In this document: in pieces, positions 5,778 through 12,422 of the stretch
Numbering within the stretch: position 1 is the first letter of the stretch
Layout of the letters: every line of letters begins with the position of its first letter
From: a virus
Reading direction: 5' to 3' (one strand)
Length of the DNA: 30,177 nucleotides
Virus record (IMG/VR): IMGVR_UViG_3300001371_000010
Coordinates: 1 to 30,177 of that record
The notes under the pieces: generated by a model
What the model was told of the DNA's origin: nothing
The model's input: only the letters and a program-made list of their open reading frames with translations
The model's database searches: none
Position numbers and translations under genes: made by a program

Positions 5778-6283
5778 CTAACTAGGAATATTTTTTTTAA
5801 TTAAACTATAAAGTGAAATTATATTATTATTAACAAATAAATTATTTAAATTTTCATCTCTATTCCATATATAAAAAGCCGCAATAACATTTCCTCCGTG
5901 AGATAAAATTGTTTGTGCTGTTTTTATTATTGAATTTCCAGTTGTAACAATATCTTCAATAATAATTACTTGTTTTTTAATTAAATATTCTCTAAAAGAT
6001 TTTCTAAACTTCATAATATGAAAATTAGTTATATGTGATAACCCATCTGGAAAACTTTTTAATATTATATCTGATTTCTCTGGAAATATTAATGGTTTTC
6101 CGAGTTCAATTGCTAAAGGATCCGCAAAACATATTCCTGCTACTGCCTTATTACGGCATTATATAATTCTGAAAACATTGCAATTTTTATTTTTTCTATA
6201 TATTTATCAGAATGTTTTCCTGATCGTAAAACAAAATGTCCTTTTTTTATTATAATATCTTCAAAAACTTTTTCTAAATTCAT
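5778..6283 (-). pseudogene. pyrE: Orotate phosphoribosyltransferase-like gene, frameshifted
   Basis: The frame from ATG at 6283 gives GHFVLRSGKHSDKYIEK (near residues 15-31), typical of the N-terminal domain of orotate phosphoribosyltransferase, and stops at TAG (6140-6142). One frame back, the sequence continues as KAVAGICFADPLAIELGKP and later VIIIEDIVTTGNSI, the PRPP-binding motif of type I phosphoribosyltransferases. The two halves meet near 6150, and the join looks shorter than in intact enzymes. PyrE converts orotate to OMP in pyrimidine synthesis. The 3' half has an ATG at 6014 and could be translated alone but would lack the N-terminal domain. Most likely a decayed metabolic gene. Confidence 0.7.
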
Positions 6284-6468
6284 TAACTATTCCTTAATTT
6301 ATTTAATTCTTTTTTAATTTTTTCATGATATTTTTTATCTGTTTCTTGATAATAATATGTGTATCCTTCATATTTGTCTTTTTTTTTAATTAATTCATAA
6401 TCATTTTCATTTAAATTAGGTTTTTCATACCAAATTTCTTTATTTAAAAATAAAAAATTATTTTTCAT
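6283..6468 (-). CDS. 61-aa WYEKPN paralogue
   Basis: MKNNFLFLNKEIWYEKPN is followed by LNENDYELIKKKDKYEGYTY and a helical, charged end. WYEKPN-x4-DY and the following acidic/aromatic pattern match residues 19-60 of the 147-aa protein at 4183-4626, so the two are paralogous or share a domain. The ATG overlaps the TGA of the upstream frame (ATGA), and the stop overlaps the start of the pyrE-like gene. Function unknown. Confidence 0.6.
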   Translation of the reverse strand: MKNNFLFLNKEIWYEKPNLNENDYELIKKKDKYEGYTYYYQETDKKYHEKIKKELNKLRNS

Positions 6469-7000
6469 TCAAATTGATTCATTTGTATTTGTTTTCTCCA
6501 ATTATCTTCATGTTCTAATTTTAATTCTCTTAATTCTTCAATAGTTTTTCTATTATTCTGGCATTTTATGATTCTTTGCACATAAATTCACCATCCCAAC
6601 ATGCCGCGGTTAAACATTTATCACATACTGTTATTTTTGTATTGTAAAAAATTTTTTTATATATTGTATTAACTGAATCATTTATAATAGAATCAATATA
6701 ATTATTTATATCTATATCTGACATAAATAATATATAAGTTGAAATTTCCTTATTTTCGGTATAAAGTTTTTTATTATATAAAATAATAAAATTTAAATTT
6801 AATTCATTTTTATAGTTAATTATAATTAATAACGTTACTGATTTTAATTTTATTTTTTGTTTAAACTTTTCATTAATTAAAAGTATTAATATATATGTAT
6901 CTTTTAATTTATCAATGTCTATTTTATATATATTAAACTAAAAATTTTTTTTAATTTTATTTTCTATTGTATTAAAATCTAATTTGTTAAATTTTAACAT
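6465..7000 (-). pseudogene. ~178-codon cysteine-motif gene with amber stop and frameshift
   Basis: From ATG at 7000 the frame gives MLKFNKLDFNTIENKIKKNF, then TAG (6938-6940), and is then open for over 120 codons to TAA at 6566. The late part contains CDKCLTAACWDGEFMC, a CxxC-x4-C-x6-C motif likely to bind zinc. One frame back, from about 6581, the sequence KTIEELRELKLEHEDNWRKQ continues to a TGA overlapping the next ATG; it could be the true C-terminus after a frameshift or a 38-aa GTG-start gene. The long open frame without ATG after the amber codon is strong evidence of a former gene. Confidence 0.5.
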
Positions 7001-7055
7001 AACTTTTCATTATTTTATTGTTATTTTTATGAAATGATTTTTATTTTTTGACCTA

Positions 7056-7112
7056 CAATCTTTACTTCGTTATATATCATACTATCGTATGATATATAAC
7101 TCGTAAAGATTG
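7056..7112. promoter_or_regulatory. 57-nt stem-loop in the leftward leader
   Basis: CAATCTTTAC (7056-7065) pairs with GTAAAGATTG (7103-7112), and GTTATATATCATAC (7069-7082) pairs with GTATGATATATAAC (7087-7100). Only a TTC/TC internal loop and a TATC apical loop are unpaired. It lies about 55 bases upstream of the first leftward ATG (7000). It may be a processing site, a protein-binding hairpin or a DNA palindrome. Confidence 0.8.
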
Positions 7113-7205
7113 ATTATAAAATATTATTATATATAATTTATTATTATATATACTTATATATTATTAATATATATTATATATATTAATATATAATATATTA
7201 TATAT
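7113..7205. other. ~90-bp pure AT tract
   Basis: Almost only A and T, dominated by TATAT and ATTA steps, between two hairpins in the leader of the leftward operon. No reading frame. Easily melted DNA of this kind occurs at replication origins and strong promoters; nothing else here, such as iterons or an initiator gene, supports an origin. Confidence 0.5.
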
Positions 7206-7224
7206 GCAGCTCGTCCCTCGCTGC
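7206..7224 (-). promoter_or_regulatory. 5'-end hairpin of the leftward transcript
   Basis: On the minus strand GCAGC-GAGGGACGA-GCTGC is the only GC-rich element nearby and starts about eight bases after the -10 box at 7232-7237. The transcript would therefore begin with this stem-loop. Hairpins at the very 5' end are known to protect messengers from RNase E-type decay; that role here is inferred. Confidence 0.5.
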
Positions 7225-7231
7225 TATTTTA

Positions 7232-7260
7232 ATTTTAGCATATTTTAGAAAAAAAGTCAA
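7232..7260 (-). promoter_or_regulatory. Sigma70-like promoter for the leftward operon
   Basis: On the minus strand TTGACT (7255-7260) and TAAAAT (7232-7237) are separated by 17 bases. It would drive the genes from 7000 leftward. A second, weaker promoter lies upstream of the MmcB-like remnant. Confidence 0.65.
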
Positions 7261-7283
7261 GTAAAATTTTTAATTTTTTTAAA

Positions 7284-7877
7284 TTATTTTTTTAGGTCTA
7301 TTTTATTAATATTTTCTATTAACTTTTTAAAATTATTGTCATTATGTAATTTTGTATTGTCATTGAAATATTTCTTTCAAAAGTATAATCTATTTTTTTA
7401 TTTTTTAACCATTCGTTCCAATAATATTTTTTAGAATATATTTTTTGCTAATTTTTTTGTATTGATCTCCACATTAAAATATATTTATATAAATCTTCCG
7501 GTATTGAAACTTTTCTTATTACAGCTTTTTTTAGTAAACAATCTTTTTTCATTTATTGATGTTATAATCAATCCAATATCATTTCCTAATTCATTATGCT
7601 CTATTATCTCAAGTGTACAAACAAAATAAAAATCAGAACAATATTTTAAATATTCTCTCCATTTATTATCATTTAAAAAATCTGAACGGTTTACTTTGAT
7701 TTCATAACAATATGTATGAGGATATACTTATGATCTAGTTACTACAAGTAAATCCATTATAAATAATTTTTTATTAATCCACGTTGGCTATGTTTTACAT
7801 TCTTGAATACATATATCTTTTGAATGTTTTTCTAAAAATAAATTTAAAATCATTTTTGCAGTTATTTTTATTTTCAT
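7284..7877 (-). pseudogene. MmcB-family nuclease-like gene, heavily broken
   Basis: ATG at 7877 has a ribosome site (AAGGA). The central sequence YEIKVNRSDFLNDNKWREYL, followed by YCSDFYFVC and GLIITSINEKRLFTKK, matches MmcB-type DNA-repair/restriction-fold proteins (PF06319), in which ExK is part of the active site. The frame is interrupted by TAG (7788-7790) and TAA (7728-7730), shifts at an A7 run (LFTKKA to AVIRKVSIPEDLYKY), meets TAG again after MWRSIQKN, and seems to shift once more before LIENINKIDLKK at 7284. About 198 codons in all. With three stops and two shifts it is almost certainly a pseudogene. Confidence 0.7.
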
Positions 7878-7919
7878 AATAATCCTTATTAATTTATTTT
7901 TAAATTATTTTCTATATAA

Positions 7920-7948
7920 ATTATAACATAAAATTATAATTTAATAAA
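7920..7948 (-). promoter_or_regulatory. Possible promoter of the MmcB-like remnant
   Basis: On the minus strand a perfect TATAAT (7920-7925) lies 17 bases after TTTATT (7943-7948), about 43 bases ahead of the ATG at 7877. The -35 box is weak and the region is AT-rich, so chance matches are likely. Confidence 0.35.
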
Positions 7949-8011
7949 GTATTATTTTATTAAAAATATTATTTTATTTTTTTCATGTAATATGCTATAT
8001 ATATAATATAA

Positions 8012-8062
8012 CCCCAAATCGTCACTTCCTTTCTTAGTGGGGAACACAGTAATATGCTCCCC
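8012..8062 (+). promoter_or_regulatory. Alternative GC stems upstream of the rightward operon
   Basis: GGGG at 8039-8042 can pair either with CCCC at 8012-8015 (extending CACT 8023-8026 with AGTG 8036-8039) or, as GGGGA, with TCCCC at 8058-8062. The two cannot form together. GTAATATGCT occurs at 7987-7996 and again at 8049-8058. No promoter is seen upstream of it on the plus strand, so it may be a DNA-level site rather than an RNA switch. Apart from this and the two promoters, 7878-8175 shows no features. Confidence 0.35.
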
Positions 8063-8111
8063 ATTTAAAATCAATAAGATAAAATAAATAATAAAAAATT
8101 TTTATTCTATA

Positions 8112-8140
8112 TTGAAAAGTAATAAATTATGTAGTATAAT
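8112..8140 (+). promoter_or_regulatory. Sigma70-like promoter for the rightward operon
   Basis: TTGAAA (8112-8117) and TATAAT (8135-8140) are spaced by 17 bases. Transcription would start near 8147, about 30 bases before the first plus-strand ATG (8176). It is the best candidate for driving the packaging and structural genes. Confidence 0.7.
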
Positions 8141-8175
8141 TTAATAGAATATGATTTAAAAAAGAAAGAAAAGTT

Positions 8176-8357
8176 ATGAAAGATAATTATTTAAATTATA
8201 AAAATTTAAAAAAAATGAAAATGAATTGTCTAAATTTTTAGATATAATTTATTATTGTCCTATATTAAATACTATTATAAGTTCTACAAGAAAAATAATG
8301 TTTAATTATAAAAAATTAAATAATTTTTGCTGTAATAAATATGAAAGGAATGAATAA
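8176..8357 (+). pseudogene. First gene of the rightward operon, frameshifted at an A8 run
   Basis: ATG at 8176 follows a purine-rich ribosome site (GAAAGAAAAG). The frame MKDNYLNYKNLKK stops at TAG soon after a run of eight A (8208-8215). Shifting one base at the run gives a 60-residue product that continues NENELSKFLDIIYYCPILNT and ends FCCNKYERNE, whose TAA overlaps the next gene's ATG (TAATG). The coupling supports the shifted frame as the real one. The cause could be mutation, a homopolymer sequence error, or slippage by polymerase at the A run. No family recognised. Confidence 0.5.
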
Positions 8358-8695
8358 TGGGTGATGTAGTTAAAATTAATAAATCAAAAAATAATGCTAC
8401 TTTAAATACAGAAAAAATAAACGAAAATAATAAGAAATCTTTTTTACGATATCATGTTAAACTTGAAGATACTAAAATATATTATCTTGCAGTAGATATA
8501 GAACCAGAGATAGAAACAGACGATAAAGAAAAGAAAAGTGAAAATATAAAGAAAGAAAATACAAAAGCAATAATGACTGCATGGGATGTTATTAAAAATA
8601 AATTAATTGATTTAAATAAAATTAAAATAGGTGATGCATATAAGCAAGAAATTCTTAAAGTAGAATCTGTTGTAAAAGAAACAAAAGATAACTAA
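8357..8695 (+). CDS. 112-aa hypothetical protein
   Basis: Starts MGDVVKINKSKNNATLNTEK. The N-terminal and middle parts (residues 1-30 and 50-70) are low-complexity and highly charged, flanking a short beta-like block (FLRYHVKLEDTKIYYLAVDI), with a helical C-terminus. It is coupled by TAATG to the upstream frame and preceded by GAAAGGAATGA. It is the second gene after the rightward promoter, where phages often place small-terminase or regulatory genes, but no family is recognised. Confidence 0.65.
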   Translation: MGDVVKINKSKNNATLNTEKINENNKKSFLRYHVKLEDTKIYYLAVDIEPEIETDDKEKKSENIKKENTKAIMTAWDVIKNKLIDLNKIKIGDAYKQEILKVESVVKETKDN

Positions 8696-8705
8696 TTAAA
8701 ATATT

Positions 8706-8825
8706 ATGGCAGTGATGGTAATGGAAGACATGCTAGGTACTAGTGAAGAGAATTTGTCATACAAATTTAAAGATATTGCGCTGTATCTTCTTCAATTGCA
8801 GGTTAGATTCCTGCCTACCATACCA
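8706..8825 (+). ncRNA. Unusual tRNA-like RNA with encoded CCA
   Basis: The ends form a tRNA: acceptor ATGGCAG (8706-8712) with CTACCAT (8815-8821; one C-A mismatch), discriminator A, CCA (8823-8825), T-stem GCAGG/CCTGC with loop TTAGATT, and a D-arm ATG/CAT with a GG-containing loop (8715-8731). Where an anticodon arm is expected there is only CTAG-GTA-CTAG (8733-8743), a triloop. A large variable region follows: TGAAGA (8744-8749) pairs with TCTTCA (8789-8794) and encloses two hairpins, one with a seven-base loop GTCATAC that shows CAT. It is either a degenerate Leu/Ser-like tRNA or a tRNA mimic. It lies within the rightward operon. Confidence 0.55.
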
Positions 8826-8875
8826 ATTATTATTAAATATAATAAAATAATATTATTTTATTGAAAAATAATAAA

Positions 8876-9196
8876 ATGTCTGTTAAAATATATAATAGAG
8901 AAACAAAAACATTTGAAATAATTAAACCAAAGTTAGTCCATATTGGTTCGGTTAAAAAATGTGATAAAAATAATTTACCATTAACATATAATGATAAATT
9001 AATAATATATAATTTTGTTGAAAAAGTTAAGTATTTAGGTGAAGAATTTGGTTCACGGCAAATAACATCTTTTTCAAATAAAGATATATTTAAAATACAT
9101 GACGATTTTAAAAAAGAACAAGGAAGTAACATTAGTTTAAATATATCTAATAAAAATAATGATTTAGAAAGAATAAAAAAACAACTGGGGTTATGA
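8876..9196 (+). CDS. 106-aa hypothetical protein before terminase
   Basis: I take ATG at 8876 rather than TTG at 8861. The product starts MSVKIYNRETKTFEIIKPK and contains PLTYNDKLIIYNFVEKVKYL, then a charged C-terminus (NDLERIKKQLGL). It ends TGA-TAA 17 bases before terL. Its position suggests a small terminase subunit or a packaging accessory, but no helix-turn-helix is obvious and I see no match to known TerS families. There is no strong ribosome site. Confidence 0.55.
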   Translation: MSVKIYNRETKTFEIIKPKLVHIGSVKKCDKNNLPLTYNDKLIIYNFVEKVKYLGEEFGSRQITSFSNKDIFKIHDDFKKEQGSNISLNISNKNNDLERIKKQLGL

Positions 9197-9214
9197 TAAT
9201 GAGAATATTATTTA

Positions 9215-10687
9215 ATGACTCCAGAAGAAGCAGCATTTCTAGCTAAGAATAATTTCTACGCTTTTCCTAAGTTTGCATCAGGTTTACAGTGTCCTCGCCA
9301 TATAAAATTCATAGCAGATAAAATTCAAGAAAAGCTTGAAGATATAAGTCTTGATTTTAAATTATTATTAATTTCGCTCCCTCCTCGACATGGGAAAACT
9401 CTTCTTATATCAAAGCATCTTCCAGCATGGTATCTCGGAAGAAACCCTGATAAAAGAATAATACTTACTTCTTATTCGGCTGAATTATCAGATGAAAATT
9501 CTGATTATGCAAAAGATGTATTCGCAAAATGGGGGCCTATTCTTTGGGATGCTCATCCGAGTAAGTCATATTATAACCGTAGTAAATGGAATACAACAAA
9601 AAGCGGAGGGTGCATATCTGCTGGTATAGGCGGAAGTATAACAGGATTTGGAGCTGATCTCTTCATAATAGATGATTATTTTAAAGGGCCTGAAGAAGCT
9701 CAATCAAAAGCTGCCCGTGATAAACTATGGGATAAATGGCAAGGGATAATTGGAACTAGGTTGCATCCAGGATGTCTTGTAATAGTTCTGGCTACTCGTT
9801 GGGGGCATGATGACTTGATGGGGAGATTGATTGATAAACAGGTTATTGAAGGTGCTGAATTTCCCTTTAAGTTTGAATATATCAATATGCCTGCATTGAT
9901 CGAGGATGAACACGATCTTGAAAATGATCCTCTTGGTAGGAAGATTGGCGAAGCATTATGGCCTAATAGGTTCTCCTCAAAACTTTTAAAAAATGCTAAA
10001 AAAATAGTAGGCCCCTATTGGTGGAATGCTGAATTTAAGGGTCGTCCTTCAAGAGAAGGAGGAAATCTATTTAAATCAGAACATTTTAGATACTATGATA
10101 TAGATAGATTGACAAATGATATTCTATGTTGGAGAGCATCAGAAAAAGACCCTATTAGAGTTCGCCGAAATGAAATGAAGATATGTGTTATAGTTGATCC
10201 CGCATTGGAGAAAAAAACCAAAAACGATCCTACCGGAATGCACGCATGGGCATATTCTAGGAAGCATAAGGTATGGATGCTACTAGATAGATTTGTTGAC
10301 AGAATAGATCATTCAAAAATAAATGAAACTTCTAAAGTTTTTGCATATAAAAATAATGCTTCATACATTCTTGTTGAAAATGAAAAATTAGGTAAAATAT
10401 TAGTAAAGCAATCAGAAGGAAATGATAAAATAGGAAGTAGAAAAATACCGTTTAAAGAAGTTCCGACAAAAGGAATTGATAAATATGCTCGTGCTACACC
10501 AATGGCATCATATTGTGAAAATGAACGAGTATTTTTCCCAAAAAATGCACCATGGTTAATTGAATTTGAAAGAAATTTAAAAGATTTTCCAAGTGGATCA
10601 CATGATGAGGACGTAGATTTGGCAGCATATGCTTCAACAATGGAAGATAAAATATCAATAGCTGAAGCTTTGGCAGGTATACATTAA
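9215..10687 (+). CDS. terL: Terminase large subunit
   Basis: The ATP-driven DNA-packaging motor and headful nuclease that docks on the portal. The ATPase domain shows Walker A PPRHGKT (residues 56-62), Walker B LFIIDD (149-154) and the coupling motif ATRW (193-196). The RNase H-like nuclease domain shows its acidic residues in IVDPA (D328), VENE (E388) and HDEDVD (463-468). At 490 residues it is full length for the Terminase_6/gp17-like family. The ATG at 9215 has only a weak ribosome site. Base composition is richer in G and C than that of the leftward genes, consistent with a conserved core gene. The portal gene follows after 17 bases. Confidence 0.95.
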   Translation: MTPEEAAFLAKNNFYAFPKFASGLQCPRHIKFIADKIQEKLEDISLDFKLLLISLPPRHGKTLLISKHLPAWYLGRNPDKRIILTSYSAELSDENSDYAKDVFAKWGPILWDAHPSKSYYNRSKWNTTKSGGCISAGIGGSITGFGADLFIIDDYFKGPEEAQSKAARDKLWDKWQGIIGTRLHPGCLVIVLATRWGHDDLMGRLIDKQVIEGAEFPFKFEYINMPALIEDEHDLENDPLGRKIGEALWPNRFSSKLLKNAKKIVGPYWWNAEFKGRPSREGGNLFKSEHFRYYDIDRLTNDILCWRASEKDPIRVRRNEMKICVIVDPALEKKTKNDPTGMHAWAYSRKHKVWMLLDRFVDRIDHSKINETSKVFAYKNNASYILVENEKLGKILVKQSEGNDKIGSRKIPFKEVPTKGIDKYARATPMASYCENERVFFPKNAPWLIEFERNLKDFPSGSHDEDVDLAAYASTMEDKISIAEALAGIH

Positions 10688-10704
10688 ATTAGGGGGAATG
10701 TAAA

Positions 10705-12312
10705 ATGAATGAAAAACATATTACTCATGTTAATACAATACATGATTCAATTAGAATACGAAATAAAAAAATGTACGATGCTTATTCAAATGCAATGTCA
10801 GGGTTTGGGGGACAGTATGATCCTATACAACGATTGACATACGATACATCAACTGTGCTAGATAGAAATACTATAGAATCATTATATCGGCAAGATTGGT
10901 TATCTAGAAAAATTATAGAAACTATTCCAAATGATTGTACTAGAAAATGGATAAATATAACAATACCAGATGAAAAAATATTAACTGATATTCAGAATAA
11001 ACAAGAAGCGTTAGATATTGCGACTACAATTAAAGAAGCAATCATTAATGCACGGTTGTATGGCGGAGCATTAATAATAATTGGAATTGATGATGGAATG
11101 AAGCCATCACAAAAAGTAGATTATTCAAAAATAAATGATATATTATATTTAAATGTAATTGACAAAAATTATATTGATGTAAAGACATATTATAATAATC
11201 CATTTAAATCTAATTATGGAAAGCCAGAATTATATAGATTACAATTAAGTTTGAAATCAGATAATTATAATGAGAATAATAATATAATACATGAATCACG
11301 AATATTGCGATTTGATGGAAATTACCTTCCAGAATTTACACGAAAATTAAATAATGGATGGAATGATTCTGTTTTAAATACATTGAATCAATCATTAAAA
11401 CATTATGGTACTTCTATACAATCTGGAGCAATATTATTTCAAGATTTCATAAATAAAGTATTAAAAATTCCGAATCTTTCTGATCTTTTACAGTCAGATG
11501 AAGGAAGAGCAGCACTTGAGCTGCGATTACAATATGCAATTGCGAATTTTTCTTCACTTGGTATGGTATTAATAGGTGAAGATGAAGAATATAATAAAGT
11601 ACAGACTCCTATTAGTGGATTAGCAGATTTAATAGATAAATATATAGAAATTATGGCGGCTGCTTCTGGTATACCGAGAAGTATAATATTTGGTCAATCA
11701 TTAGGGACGCTTGCTGGTGCAACTGAGACAACAAGGTCATATTATGATTCTTGCGTATCATATCAAAAGTTTTCGATGAAAGAAAAAATAAGAAAATTAT
11801 TTAAAATGATTCTTTGCAGCAAGTCATGTGTTACAAATGGAAAAGAACCTAATGATTGGGGATTTGATTTTAATTCATTATGGGATGAAACTAATAAAGA
11901 AAAAACAACTTCAAGAAAAATGCAAGCTCAAGTTGATGAGATATATTTACAAAATAAAGTATTAACTCCTGATGAAGTATGTATTTCACGATTTAGGGCA
12001 AGTGGATATAATTTTGACACAATAGTAAATGTAAATAAAAGAATTGGAGAATTTTTTACAGAACAATCTAATTCTTTTGGAAACAATATGAATGTTGATA
12101 GTTTTGACCCACCTCTATCTGGAAATGCTCCTTTAGAAGTTAAAAAGATATTATCTCATATATATGTACATTTGCGTTCACAATGGGTTAAAGAACATCC
12201 TAATGATAAAGAAAACAAGAATAATAAAGAAATGTGTGTTCGAATTGCATGGAATGCTGTAAAAGAATCAGGGTGGTATAAAAATGAAAATGGTGAATGG
12301 AGCAAAAAGTAA
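10705..12312 (+). CDS. Portal protein (DUF1073/Gp6-like) with ChaB-like C-terminus
   Basis: The dodecameric ring at the unique vertex, through which DNA enters and leaves. The N-terminal part (DPIQRLTYDTSTVLDRNTI..., then WLSRKIIETIPNDCTRKWI) and the core (GIPRSIIFGQSLGTLAGATE, then RSYYDSCVSYQ) match the Gp6-like portal family PF06381. Residues about 476-535 are unusual: LEVKKILSHIYVHL..., then VRIAWNAVKESGWYKNENGEW, resemble a ChaB-type domain (AWxAVK...W). Length is 535 residues. It has a good ribosome site (AGGGGGAA). The ChaB-like tail is inferred from pattern and may help link the portal to the protease or scaffold. Confidence 0.85.
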   Translation: MNEKHITHVNTIHDSIRIRNKKMYDAYSNAMSGFGGQYDPIQRLTYDTSTVLDRNTIESLYRQDWLSRKIIETIPNDCTRKWINITIPDEKILTDIQNKQEALDIATTIKEAIINARLYGGALIIIGIDDGMKPSQKVDYSKINDILYLNVIDKNYIDVKTYYNNPFKSNYGKPELYRLQLSLKSDNYNENNNIIHESRILRFDGNYLPEFTRKLNNGWNDSVLNTLNQSLKHYGTSIQSGAILFQDFINKVLKIPNLSDLLQSDEGRAALELRLQYAIANFSSLGMVLIGEDEEYNKVQTPISGLADLIDKYIEIMAAASGIPRSIIFGQSLGTLAGATETTRSYYDSCVSYQKFSMKEKIRKLFKMILCSKSCVTNGKEPNDWGFDFNSLWDETNKEKTTSRKMQAQVDEIYLQNKVLTPDEVCISRFRASGYNFDTIVNVNKRIGEFFTEQSNSFGNNMNVDSFDPPLSGNAPLEVKKILSHIYVHLRSQWVKEHPNDKENKNNKEMCVRIAWNAVKESGWYKNENGEWSKK

Positions 12313-12422
12313 ACATTTTAATTATAATTTGATAATATTTTATATAATAAGACTTATATTTGATTTTTTTATATTATAATGTTATAGTTATAATAGAATA
12401 TATATAAAAGGAGTTTTTAATT

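Noticed and set aside
7113-7205. Replication origin
   Set aside because: AT-richness alone is not enough; no iterons, DnaA boxes or initiator gene were found around it.
837-8357. A genome-wide alternative genetic code with stop codons reassigned
   Set aside because: In-frame TAA, TAG and TGA all occur in the leftward frames, yet long virion genes have no internal stops, use TGG for Trp and end in TAA or TGA with ribosome sites for the next gene. Decay or local errors explain this better.
12313-12422. Promoter between portal and protease genes
   Set aside because: Several TATAAT words occur (12375-12380 and 12389-12394), but no -35 box lies at 16-18 bases; in AT-rich DNA such words are expected by chance.
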